Positions 1 to 6,101 of a stretch of 7,324 nucleotides of DNA are shown here, in pieces (positions within the stretch are counted from its first letter, which is position 1; each line of letters starts with the position of its first letter). This DNA comes from an uncultured Thermomonas sp. GTDB taxonomy: Bacteria; Pseudomonadota; Gammaproteobacteria; Xanthomonadales; Xanthomonadaceae. Below the pieces are notes generated by a model. That model made no database searches, was not told where the DNA came from, and was given only the letters and a program-made list of their open reading frames with translations. The translations under genes were made by a program, and so were the position numbers. The stretch covers positions 1 through 7,324 of the forward strand of contig CAMLJA010000093.1 in NCBI GenBank assembly GCA_946480065.1, written 5' to 3'.

Positions 1-888
1 CTCAAGCAGCTGCAGGCCCTGCAGGAGCTCTACGAAAAGCAGGACATGGCCGGCGTGATCGCGAAGGCCGACCAGATCGCCGCGACCGCCGCCGCGGGGC
101 CCTACGAGAAGTCGTTCGCCTATTCCATGGCCGGCAACGCCGCGGCCGAGATGGACGACGAGGCCAAGGCCGCGATGTACTTCGGCAAGGCGGTCGAGGC
201 CGACGGCCTGGACAACAACAATCACTTCAACACCATGTACAACCTGGCCGTGATCCAGTTCGGCATGGAGAAGTACGACGAGGCGCTGAAGACGCTGGAA
301 CGCTTCATTGCCGAAAGTGGAACGCGCAAGACCGACCAGCTGGCGCTGCGCGCCGGCCTGCTTTCGGAAGTGGGGCGCACCGACGAGGCGATCGCCGCCT
401 ACAAGGCGCTGGTAGCCGAGCACCCGGACGACAAGCGCATCCTGATGAACGCCGTCGCCACCCTGCAGGGCGCCGAGAAGTTCGCCGATGCCAACGCGCT
501 GCTGGAGGCCGCCAACAAGCGGGGCATGCTGACCGAGGAGCGCGAACTGCAGGCGCTTTACGTCGGCTACCTCAACGACGACAAGTTCGACGACGCCAGG
601 CGCATCATCGAGGAAGGCGCCAGCAAGGGCATCCTCAAGGAAGGGCCCGCGCTCGCCAAGGCCTATTCGGTGCTCGCCCAGGAAGCGTATTACGGCGACC
701 GGGTCGACCAGGCCATCGAGTACTACCGCAAGGCGGCATCCATGTCGGCCGATGGCGAGGCGTACTTGAACCTCGCGAAGCTGCTCAGCGACAAGGGAAA
801 GAAGGCGGAGGCCAAGGCGGCGGCGCAGAAGGCGCTCGACAAGGGCGTCAAGAAGCCGGAGCAGGCGAAGGCGATCCTGTCGCGCTGA
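1..888 (+). CDS. TPR-repeat protein, 5' end missing
   Basis: The reading frame is already open at base 1, before the first visible ATG at 46, so the gene begins to the left of the window and 295 residues of its C-terminal part are visible. The sequence is almost wholly alpha-helical with tetratricopeptide-like units. Examples are the helix pairs around NLAVIQFGMEKYDEALKTLE, LLSEVGRTDEAIAAYKALV, AYYGDRVDQAIEYYRKA and NLAKLLSDKGKKAEAKAAAQ. These carry the usual spacing of small residues, with Tyr/Ala at helix contacts and Asp/Glu-Ala before the second helix. TPR arrays are protein-interaction scaffolds. No catalytic motif is seen, and any signal peptide would lie outside the window. The gene lies 152 bp upstream of tonB on the same strand, so a role near the TonB system or in the envelope is possible but only inferred. 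Codon use matches its neighbours. Confidence 0.9.
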   Translation, partial: LKQLQALQELYEKQDMAGVIAKADQIAATAAAGPYEKSFAYSMAGNAAAEMDDEAKAAMYFGKAVEADGLDNNNHFNTMYNLAVIQFGMEKYDEALKTLERFIAESGTRKTDQLALRAGLLSEVGRTDEAIAAYKALVAEHPDDKRILMNAVATLQGAEKFADANALLEAANKRGMLTEERELQALYVGYLNDDKFDDARRIIEEGASKGILKEGPALAKAYSVLAQEAYYGDRVDQAIEYYRKAASMSADGEAYLNLAKLLSDKGKKAEAKAAAQKALDKGVKKPEQAKAILSR

Positions 889-913
889 GACGCAGCGCCC
901 AAAACACCCCGCC

Positions 914-940
914 CGGCTGGCCCAGCGCTTGGACCAGCCG
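914..940. repeat. Inverted repeat upstream of tonB
   Basis: CGGCTGG (914-920) and CCAGCCG (934-940) form a perfect 7-bp inverted repeat around a 13-nt centre, and flanking C/G-rich bases could extend it with a bulge. No T-run follows, so it is a poor intrinsic terminator for the TPR gene. It overlaps the candidate -35 element of the tonB promoter, which would suit an operator or an mRNA hairpin. In DNA this GC-rich it could also be chance. Confidence 0.35.
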
Positions 941-957
941 CCGGGGATTGGTATAGA
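929..957 (+). promoter_or_regulatory. Candidate sigma70-type promoter for tonB-exbB-exbD1-exbD2
   Basis: TTGGAC (929-934) and TATAGA (952-957) are separated by 17 bp. They lie about 85 bp before the tonB start, in the only A/T-richer patch of the 889-1040 spacer. The -10 matches TATAAT at four of six bases; the -35 matches only TTG. TAGACT (954-959) is an alternative -10 with a longer, 19-bp spacer. I see no Fur-box-like sequence in this spacer, so iron control is not evident from the DNA. Confidence 0.4.
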
Positions 958-1040
958 CTACGGGGTTCCTGCGGCCGCCAGGCCGTGAGCAGTCATCCCG
1001 GCGCAACGCGCCCGGGGTTCCCCACACCAGAGCCGTGCGC

Positions 1041-1712
<672 letters not shown>

Positions 1713-1789
1713 CGCACCCGTTCAACCGCTGTCCCAAGTAGTCTTTTTTCCCGCACCAACCTCCATCCACGACACCCAAAGGTAAGCGT

Positions 1790-2548
1790 ATGTTGCAAGA
1801 AACGACTGCCGCCGCACCTGCCGCCGCCGGAGGCAACAACGCCGCCGCGCTCCAGCAGATGGGCTTCGAGAGCCTGATCCAGAACTTCGACTTCGTCGGC
1901 TGGGCCGTGTTCATCACCCTGGCGATCATGTCGGTGATGTCCTGGTACTGGATCATCATCAACTTCATCAAGAACATGCGCATCCGCGGTCGCGCCGACA
2001 AGGTGACCGGCACGTTCTGGGAAACGCCGAACGCGCAGGACGCGATCCGCTTCATGGAAGAGCAGCCCAAGTACGAGCCGTTCTCCAAGATCGCGCTCGA
2101 CGCCGCCCAGGCCGCCGCGCACCACCAGCGCCACGACGGTTCGCGCCTGGCCGAGTCGCTGAACCGCTCCGAGTTCGTCGACCGGGCCCTGCGCCAGGCG
2201 GTGACCCGCGAGTCGTCGCGCCTCGAGAACGGCCTGACCGTGCTCGCCACCGTCGGTTCGACTGCGCCGTTCGTCGGCCTGCTCGGCACCGTGTGGGGCA
2301 TCTACCACGCGCTGATCCGCATCGGTTCGTCGGGCGACGCCTCGATCTCCGCCGTGGCCGGCCCGGTCGGCGAGGCGCTGATCATGACCGCCATCGGCCT
2401 GTTCGTGGCGATCCCGGCGGTGCTGGCGTACAACTTCTTCGTCCGCCTGAACCGCGTCACCAACAACCAGTTCGACACCTTCGCGCACGACCTGCACGAC
2501 TTCTTCGCCACCGGCTCGCGCGTCGGCGAAGTGGCCGGCAAGCGCTGA
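1790..2548 (+). CDS. exbB: ExbB, TonB-system proton channel subunit
   Basis: ExbB is the MotA/TolQ/ExbB-family inner-membrane subunit. Its pentamer surrounds ExbD and uses the proton motive force to drive TonB. The 252-residue product has a helix at about 35-60 (around GWAVFITLAIMSVMSWYW). It has two long C-terminal helices: one around STAPFVGLLGTVWGI and one around GEALIMTAIGLFVAIPAVLA. The polar residues known in E. coli ExbB (Thr148, Glu176, Thr181) appear at the same spacing as Thr167, Glu195 and Thr200, so the proton path looks intact. An Ala-rich N-terminal extension (residues 2-25) precedes the first helix. The start is supported by AAAGG at 1778-1782, 7 nt before ATG. It follows tonB by 77 nt and precedes exbD1 by 26 nt. 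TolQ is an alternative family label, but the tonB/exbD context makes ExbB much more likely. Confidence 0.96.
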   Translation: MLQETTAAAPAAAGGNNAAALQQMGFESLIQNFDFVGWAVFITLAIMSVMSWYWIIINFIKNMRIRGRADKVTGTFWETPNAQDAIRFMEEQPKYEPFSKIALDAAQAAAHHQRHDGSRLAESLNRSEFVDRALRQAVTRESSRLENGLTVLATVGSTAPFVGLLGTVWGIYHALIRIGSSGDASISAVAGPVGEALIMTAIGLFVAIPAVLAYNFFVRLNRVTNNQFDTFAHDLHDFFATGSRVGEVAGKR

Positions 2549-2574
2549 TCGCGCAGTCCTGACGGAGCACCCGC

Positions 2575-2997
2575 ATGGCCTTCAGTTCCGGTAACGACAG
2601 CGGCGGCCCGATGGCCGAAATCAACGTCACGCCCCTCGTGGACGTGATGCTGGTGCTGCTGATCATCTTCATGATCACCACCCCGCTGATGAACCACAAG
2701 GTCAAGGTGCAGCTGCCGGAGGCGGTGGTCGAGAAGAAGGAGGACCAGAAGGTCCCGCCGATCACCATCTCGGTCACCGAAGCCGGCGCGCTCTTCCTGG
2801 ACGACGAGCCCACCACCAAGCAGGCGATCGAAAGCCGCCTGTCGGTGGAGGCGCAGAAGACGCCGCAGCCGCCGGTCCAAGTCCGCGCCGACAAGACCAC
2901 GCCCTACCGCATGGTCAGCGACGTGGTGAAGATCGCGCAGCAGCAGGGCATGGCGAAGGTCGGCTTCATCACCACCCCGCCCAAGCGCGGCCAGTAA
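2575..2997 (+). CDS. exbD1: ExbD1, TonB-system stator subunit
   Basis: ExbD/TolR-family protein of 140 residues. A short cytosolic N-terminus leads to one transmembrane helix, about 21-41, with the signature [18 protein letters not shown]. Asp23 in that motif corresponds to the proton-carrying Asp25 of E. coli ExbD. The remainder (about 45-140) is the periplasmic domain, ending in a segment around [17 protein letters not shown] that is typical of ExbD/TolR. GGAG at 2564-2567, 7 nt before ATG 2575, supports this start over the internal Met13. The gene lies 26 nt after exbB and only 11 nt before exbD2, of which it is clearly a paralogue; the N-terminus and helix are nearly the same in both. In Xanthomonas campestris the equivalent gene is needed for iron uptake (established knowledge), and the same role is inferred here. 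Confidence 0.95.
   Translation: MAFSSGNDSGGPMAEINVTPLVDVMLVLLIIFMITTPLMNHKVKVQLPEAVVEKKEDQKVPPITISVTEAGALFLDDEPTTKQAIESRLSVEAQKTPQPPVQVRADKTTPYRMVSDVVKIAQQQGMAKVGFITTPPKRGQ
2638..2673 (+). repeat. 36-bp perfect direct repeat, copy in exbD1
   Basis: The 36 bases coding for [12 protein letters not shown] are identical, base for base, to 3069-3104 in exbD2, and the copies are 431 bp apart. Bases on either side differ. Both copies are in the same codon register, so a crossover would give an in-frame exbD1/exbD2 chimera. Confidence 0.95.
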
Positions 2998-3001
2998 GGA
3001 G
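2996..3001 (+). promoter_or_regulatory. Ribosome binding site of exbD2 overlapping the exbD1 stop
   Basis: AAGGAG begins inside the TAA stop of exbD1 (2995-2997) and sits 7 nt before ATG 3009. The overlap of stop codon and Shine-Dalgarno suggests that ribosomes finishing exbD1 pass directly to exbD2. It also fixes the exbD2 start upstream of the internal Met12. Confidence 0.8.
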
Positions 3002-3008
3002 AACCGCC

Positions 3009-3422
3009 ATGGCATTCGCAAGCAACTCAGGCGGTGGCGCGATGGCCGACATCAACGTCACCCCGCTGGTGGACGTGATGCTGGTGCTGCTGATCATCTT
3101 CATGGTGACCATGCCGATCCAGTCGGTCCCGGTCGACGTGGACCTGCCGCAGAAGACCGACAAGCCGCCGGAGAACCCCAAGGAACCGCCGGAACCGATC
3201 CGCCTGCGCATCGACGGGTCCGGCCAGGTGTTCTGGAACGACAGCCCCACCCCGGTCTCCGCGCTGCAGAAGATGATGGAGTCCGAGGTCGAGCGCGATC
3301 CGACCAACCAGCCGGAGTTGCAGATCGAGACCAACGACAACGCCGAGTACGGCGTGCTGGCGAAGGTCCTGGCCGCGGCCAAGAACGCCGACATGCTGAA
3401 GATCGGCTTCGTCCAGAACTGA
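3009..3422 (+). CDS. exbD2: ExbD2, second ExbD paralogue
   Basis: ExbD/TolR-family protein of 137 residues, with a cytosolic N-terminus, a single helix with the motif [18 protein letters not shown] (proton-site Asp22) and a periplasmic domain from about residue 42. The N-terminal 35 residues closely match ExbD1, while the periplasmic part has diverged. It includes a Pro/Lys/Glu stretch ([18 protein letters not shown]) not present in ExbD1 and ends around [18 protein letters not shown]. It is the last gene of the tonB cluster and is followed by an intrinsic terminator. In Xanthomonas campestris, exbD2 is dispensable for ferric iron uptake but has been linked to plant-interaction responses and pectin-related functions (established knowledge). 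Which substrates need it here cannot be told from sequence. Confidence 0.94.
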   Translation: MAFASNSGGGAMADINVTPLVDVMLVLLIIFMVTMPIQSVPVDVDLPQKTDKPPENPKEPPEPIRLRIDGSGQVFWNDSPTPVSALQKMMESEVERDPTNQPELQIETNDNAEYGVLAKVLAAAKNADMLKIGFVQN

Positions 3423-3434
3423 AACCCATTCCCA

Positions 3435-3453
3435 GGCCCCGGCTTCCGGGGCC
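3435..3453. other. Perfect GC-rich hairpin after exbD2
   Basis: GGCCCCGG (3435-3442), loop CTT, CCGGGGCC (3446-3453) form a perfect 8-bp stem 13 nt after the exbD2 stop. No T-run follows on either strand, so by itself it is not a standard intrinsic terminator. It may protect the 3' end of the mRNA, assist the terminator that starts 15 nt later, or slow convergent transcription arriving from pdxJ. Confidence 0.6.
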
Positions 3454-3468
3454 CGTCGTGGATGACGG

Positions 3469-3494
3469 CGCCGCCCGCGAGGGCGGCGTTTTTT
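3469..3494 (+). terminator. Rho-independent terminator of the tonB-exb cluster
   Basis: CGCCGCCC (3469-3476), GNRA-type loop GCGA (3477-3480) and GGGCGGCG (3481-3488) form a perfect 8-bp GC stem directly followed by six T (3489-3494). It lies 46 nt past exbD2. On the other strand the T-run becomes an A-run ahead of the stem, so it should not act well as a terminator for pdxJ. Confidence 0.93.
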
Positions 3495-3539
3495 ATTGCC
3501 CGCGATGCGGCGGCGTCCGGGCGTCGCCGTGGCCCCGCT

Positions 3540-4301
3540 TCAGCCGGCGGCGGCGTCCACGATCCGGCGGTAGGCGCGGACGGTCGCGTCCAGGCCCGCG
3601 TACAGGGCCTCGCCGACCAGCGCATGGCCGATCGAGACCTCGCGCACGCCGGGCACCGCGGCCAGGAACGCGGCCAGGTTGGCCTGGCTGAGGTCGTGCC
3701 CGGCGTTGACCGCCAGGCCGGCGGCCTGGGCCCGCCGCGCGGTGTCGGCGGCATCCGCCAGCGCGGCGGCCGGCTCGGCCGCGGCGAATGCCTCGGCATA
3801 GGGACCGGTGTAGAGCTCCACCCGGTCGGCCCCGCAAGCGGCGGCCTCGGCGACCGCGGGATCGCCGACGTCGACGAACACGCTGATCCGGGCGCCCAGC
3901 GCGCCGAAGCCGGGGAGCAGCGCGCGCAGGGCGGCGCCGTCGCGGGCGAAGTCGAAGCCGTGGTCGGAGGTCAGCTGGCCGTCGGCGTCGGGGACCAGGG
4001 TGACCTGCGCCGGCCGTGCCGCCTCGCACAGCGCCAGCAGGCCCGGGTAGCCCGGGCGCGGCGGCGCGAAAGGGTTGCCTTCGATGTTGAACTCGGCCCC
4101 GCGCGCGCGGCACAGCGCGGCCAGTGCCAGCACGTCGTCGGCGAGCACGTGGCGGGCGTCCGGGCGCGGATGCACGGTCAGGCCATGGGCGCCCGCGTCC
4201 AGGCAGGCGGCGCCGGCGCGCAGCACGTCCGGCTCCGCGCCGCCGCGCGAATTGCGCAGCACCGCGATCTTGTTGAGGTTGACGCTGAGGGCGGTGCTCA
4301 A
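3540..4301 (-). CDS. pdxJ: Pyridoxine 5'-phosphate synthase
   Basis: PdxJ condenses 1-deoxy-D-xylulose 5-phosphate with 3-amino-2-oxopropyl phosphate to give pyridoxine 5'-phosphate, the ring-closing step of the DXP-dependent vitamin B6 pathway. It is a cytosolic TIM-barrel enzyme. From TTG 4301 the product has 253 residues; E. coli PdxJ is about 243. Conserved blocks are [12 protein letters not shown] (11-22), [10 protein letters not shown] with His44 and Arg46, FNIEGNPF with Glu74, VELYTG with Glu162, NAGHDLS with His202, and [14 protein letters not shown] is chosen because homology begins at STALSVN, the upstream frame is not PdxJ-like, and TTG overlaps the stop of the preceding gene (TTGA). 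No clear Shine-Dalgarno is visible, so translational coupling is likely. Oddity: the usual N-I-D-H near the N-terminus is N-L-N-K here (Asn10, Lys11). Confidence 0.94.
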   Translation of the reverse strand: MSTALSVNLNKIAVLRNSRGGAEPDVLRAGAACLDAGAHGLTVHPRPDARHVLADDVLALAALCRARGAEFNIEGNPFAPPRPGYPGLLALCEAARPAQVTLVPDADGQLTSDHGFDFARDGAALRALLPGFGALGARISVFVDVGDPAVAEAAACGADRVELYTGPYAEAFAAAEPAAALADAADTARRAQAAGLAVNAGHDLSQANLAAFLAAVPGVREVSIGHALVGEALYAGLDATVRAYRRIVDAAAG

Positions 4302-4558
4302 GGCGCGGGCGGGGTGCCGTTGGAGGCGGCGGCCTTGCGCGCTTCGGCCTGCTCGCGCAGGCGCCGCAGTTCGGCCGGGTCGATCATGCTGGAGACGTCG
4401 CGGCTGCGGCCGGCGACCCGGGCCGAGTACAGCCCCGCCATCCACAGCACGAACAGCACCAGCGCGGCCAGCAGGCACAGCAGCATCAGGCCGCTGGAGG
4501 CGGTCTTCAGCGCGACCGCCATCGCGGCCAGGCCGAGCAGGAGGAACAACCAGTGCAT
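4298..4558 (-). CDS. Small two-helix inner-membrane protein, function unknown
   Basis: A product of 86 residues with two hydrophobic helices, about residues 3-17 ([15 protein letters not shown]) and 26-47 ([20 protein letters not shown]), joined by a short KTASS loop. A charged tail of about 35 residues follows, with the likely coiled segment [22 protein letters not shown] 4558 is preferred over the upstream in-frame Met at 4636 because GGAG lies 7 nt before it, the hydrophobic helix starts right there, and the upstream codons encode an Arg/Pro-rich non-membrane stretch that would overlap cls. It sits between cls and pdxJ on the same strand, and its stop TGA overlaps the pdxJ start. I recall similar small proteins near pdxJ in Xanthomonadaceae but know no function for them. 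A membrane role beside Cls is only a guess from position. Confidence 0.8.
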   Translation of the reverse strand: MHWLFLLLGLAAMAVALKTASSGLMLLCLLAALVLFVLWMAGLYSARVAGRSRDVSSMIDPAELRRLREQAEARKAAASNGTPPAP

Positions 4559-4565
4559 GCGCGGG

Positions 4566-4569
4566 CTCC
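4566..4569 (-). promoter_or_regulatory. Ribosome binding site fixing the start of the small membrane protein
   Basis: On the minus strand GGAG lies 7 nt before ATG 4558, within the 49-nt gap after cls. This spacing decides the start against the longer upstream possibility at 4636. Confidence 0.7.
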
Positions 4570-4580
4570 GGCGGGGACGT

Positions 4581-4599
4581 GGCGGCAGTGTACGCCGCC
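4581..4599. repeat. Inverted repeat in the gap between cls and the small membrane protein gene
   Basis: GGCGGC (4581-4586) and GCCGCC (4594-4599) form a perfect 6-bp stem with a 7-nt loop in the 49-nt gap. No T-run follows on the minus strand. It could be an mRNA processing or pausing hairpin that sets relative expression in the operon, or a chance product of GC-rich DNA. Confidence 0.35.
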
Positions 4600-4607
4600 G
4601 CGGCGCC

Positions 4608-6050
4608 TCAGAGCACGGGCGAGAGCAGCCGCGCAAAGGCCTCCGGCAGCCGGTGGCGCAGCAGCCCGCGGTCGCGGTCGTCGCGCACCCGCGGCGCGTG
4701 CGCGAACTCGCCCTCGACCAGGCGCGCCAGCGCCGCGGCCACGCCGGGGTCGCGGAACAGCAGGCTGACCTCGAAGTTGAGGCGGAAGCTGCGGTGGTCG
4801 AAGTTGGCGCTCCCCACCATGGCCAGATCGTCGTCGACCAGCAGCGCCTTGGTGTGGAGCATGCGGGGGCCGTATTCGTACACCTTCACCCCGGCCGCCA
4901 GCAGGGTGTCGAAGTAGGACCGCGCGGCCTGGGTGACCAGCCGGCTGTCGCTGCGGCGCGGCACCAGCAGGCGCACGTCCAGGCCGCCGAACGCGGCCGA
5001 GGTCAGCGCCATCATCGCCGCTTCGCCGGGCACGAAGTAGGGCGTGACCAGCCACACCCGCCGGCGGGCGGCGTGGATGGCCGCCACGTGCAGTCGGTGG
5101 ATCGCCTCCCAATCGGAATCGGGGCCGGAGGTCACCACCTGCGCGGCGATCGGACCCGGCGCCGGCGGTGGCATCGCCCGCGCCACCCCGCCGATGAACT
5201 CGCGGTCGCCGGTGGCGTAGGCCCAGTCCTCCACGAACACCACCTGCAGCGTACGCACCACGTCGCCCTCCAGCCGCAGGTGCAGGTCGCGGTAGGCGTC
5301 CGCGCGCAGGCGGTCGTTCTCCTCGTCGGTGATGTTGATGCCGCCGGCGAAGCCGACGCGCCCGTCCACCACCACGATCTTGCGGTGGGTGCGCAGGTTG
5401 ATCCACGAACGTTCCCAGATCCGACCGAAGCGCATCGGGTGGAACCAGGCCAGTTCGCCGCCGGCCTCCAGCAGCGGCGCGAAGAAGCGCCGGGTGGCCT
5501 TGCCGCTGCCGACCGCGTCCAGCAGCAGGCGGACCTTCACCCCGGCCCGGGCGCGTTCGGCCAGCGCGTCGCGCAACGCGGTCCCGGTGCGGTCGGGGCT
5601 GTAGATGTAGTACTCGAGGTGCACGTGGTCGCGGGCTGCGCGGACCGCTTCGAGCAGCGCGTCGTAGGTGGCCGCGCCGTCGACCAGCAGGTCGACCCGG
5701 CGCGCGGTGGCAGCCGGCAGGCCGGTGGTGGCCTTGCCCAGCCGGGCCAGTTCCAGCGCGTCCCCGCTGCCTTCCGCCGCCTCGCCGGGCATCGCCACCC
5801 GCAGGCGCGCGCGGCGCAGGCGGTGGCGGTGGATCCGCTGCGGCCCGAACACCTGGTAGACCAGCAGGCCGACGTAGGGCAGGGCGGCCAGACCCAGCAG
5901 CCAGCTGAGGGTGGCCACCGGCTCGCGCTTCTGCAGCACGATCCACACCCCCAGCCCCAGCAGGTAGGCCGCCCAGCCCAGGGTCAGGTACAGCCGCATG
6001 TGCGGGATCCCCCACAGCGCGTCCCACGCGTGGTTCAGGAACTCGAACAT
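4608..6050 (-). CDS. cls: Cardiolipin synthase (ClsA-type phospholipase D family)
   Basis: ClsA-type enzymes join two phosphatidylglycerol molecules into cardiolipin plus glycerol at the inner membrane. The 480-residue product (E. coli ClsA is 486) starts with two membrane helices, about 20-39 and 45-66, the second within the typical segment REPVATLSWLL...ALPYVGLLVYQVFG. It has two complete HKD motifs. The first is HRKIVVVDG with His222, Lys224 and Asp229, followed by GFAGGINI. The second is HTKALLVDD with His399, Lys401 and Asp406, followed by VGSANFDHRS. The chosen start gives the normal N-terminus (MFEFLNHAW) and has GGAGG 4 nt upstream; longer frames run antisense through the radical SAM gene. 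It is first in a probable minus-strand operon with the small membrane protein and pdxJ, and divergent from the radical SAM gene by 51 bp. Other PLD-family synthases cannot be fully excluded, but length and N-terminal helices favour ClsA. Confidence 0.93.
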   Translation of the reverse strand: MFEFLNHAWDALWGIPHMRLYLTLGWAAYLLGLGVWIVLQKREPVATLSWLLGLAALPYVGLLVYQVFGPQRIHRHRLRRARLRVAMPGEAAEGSGDALELARLGKATTGLPAATARRVDLLVDGAATYDALLEAVRAARDHVHLEYYIYSPDRTGTALRDALAERARAGVKVRLLLDAVGSGKATRRFFAPLLEAGGELAWFHPMRFGRIWERSWINLRTHRKIVVVDGRVGFAGGINITDEENDRLRADAYRDLHLRLEGDVVRTLQVVFVEDWAYATGDREFIGGVARAMPPPAPGPIAAQVVTSGPDSDWEAIHRLHVAAIHAARRRVWLVTPYFVPGEAAMMALTSAAFGGLDVRLLVPRRSDSRLVTQAARSYFDTLLAAGVKVYEYGPRMLHTKALLVDDDLAMVGSANFDHRSFRLNFEVSLLFRDPGVAAALARLVEGEFAHAPRVRDDRDRGLLRHRLPEAFARLLSPVL

Positions 6051-6054
6051 CCGC

Positions 6055-6059
6055 CCTCC
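6055..6059 (-). promoter_or_regulatory. Ribosome binding site of cls
   Basis: GGAGG on the minus strand, 4 nt before ATG 6050. The spacing is a little short, but the match is strong, and it supports MFEFLNHAW as the true N-terminus. Confidence 0.65.
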
Positions 6060-6090
6060 GTCGTCGCGCCGGCTGCGACCTCCACAGGGT

Positions 6091-6094
6091 AGGG
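6091..6094 (+). promoter_or_regulatory. Ribosome binding site of the radical SAM gene
   Basis: AGGG lies 7 nt before ATG 6102, favouring it over the second in-frame ATG at 6108. The 51-bp spacer to cls holds little beyond the two ribosome binding sites. Confidence 0.55.
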
Positions 6095-6101
6095 TGCGCG
6101 G

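Noticed and set aside
46..48. ATG at 46 as the start of the TPR gene
   Set aside because: The same frame is open from base 1 with helix-like residues, and there is no convincing ribosome binding site before 46. The gene is cut by the window edge.
1744..1749. T6 run after tonB as an intrinsic terminator
   Set aside because: No GC-rich stem stands ahead of it, and exbB must be transcribed past it, most likely from the same promoter.
4302..4478. Longer pdxJ starting upstream, up to 4478
   Set aside because: The extra residues are Arg/Pro/Ala-rich, unlike any PdxJ, and lie out of frame over the small membrane protein gene. Homology begins at the TTG at 4301.
4587..4592. TACACT on the minus strand as a -10 box for the small membrane protein gene and pdxJ
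   Set aside because: The hexamer about 17 bp upstream (TGCTCT) is a poor -35, and the match lies inside a hairpin loop in an apparent operon.
3462..6092. 876-codon open frame on the plus strand opposite pdxJ and cls
   Set aside because: Its composition is dominated by Arg, Gly, Ala, Gln and His with no domain signature, and it covers three minus-strand genes with clear family motifs or a good start. It is a GC-bias shadow.
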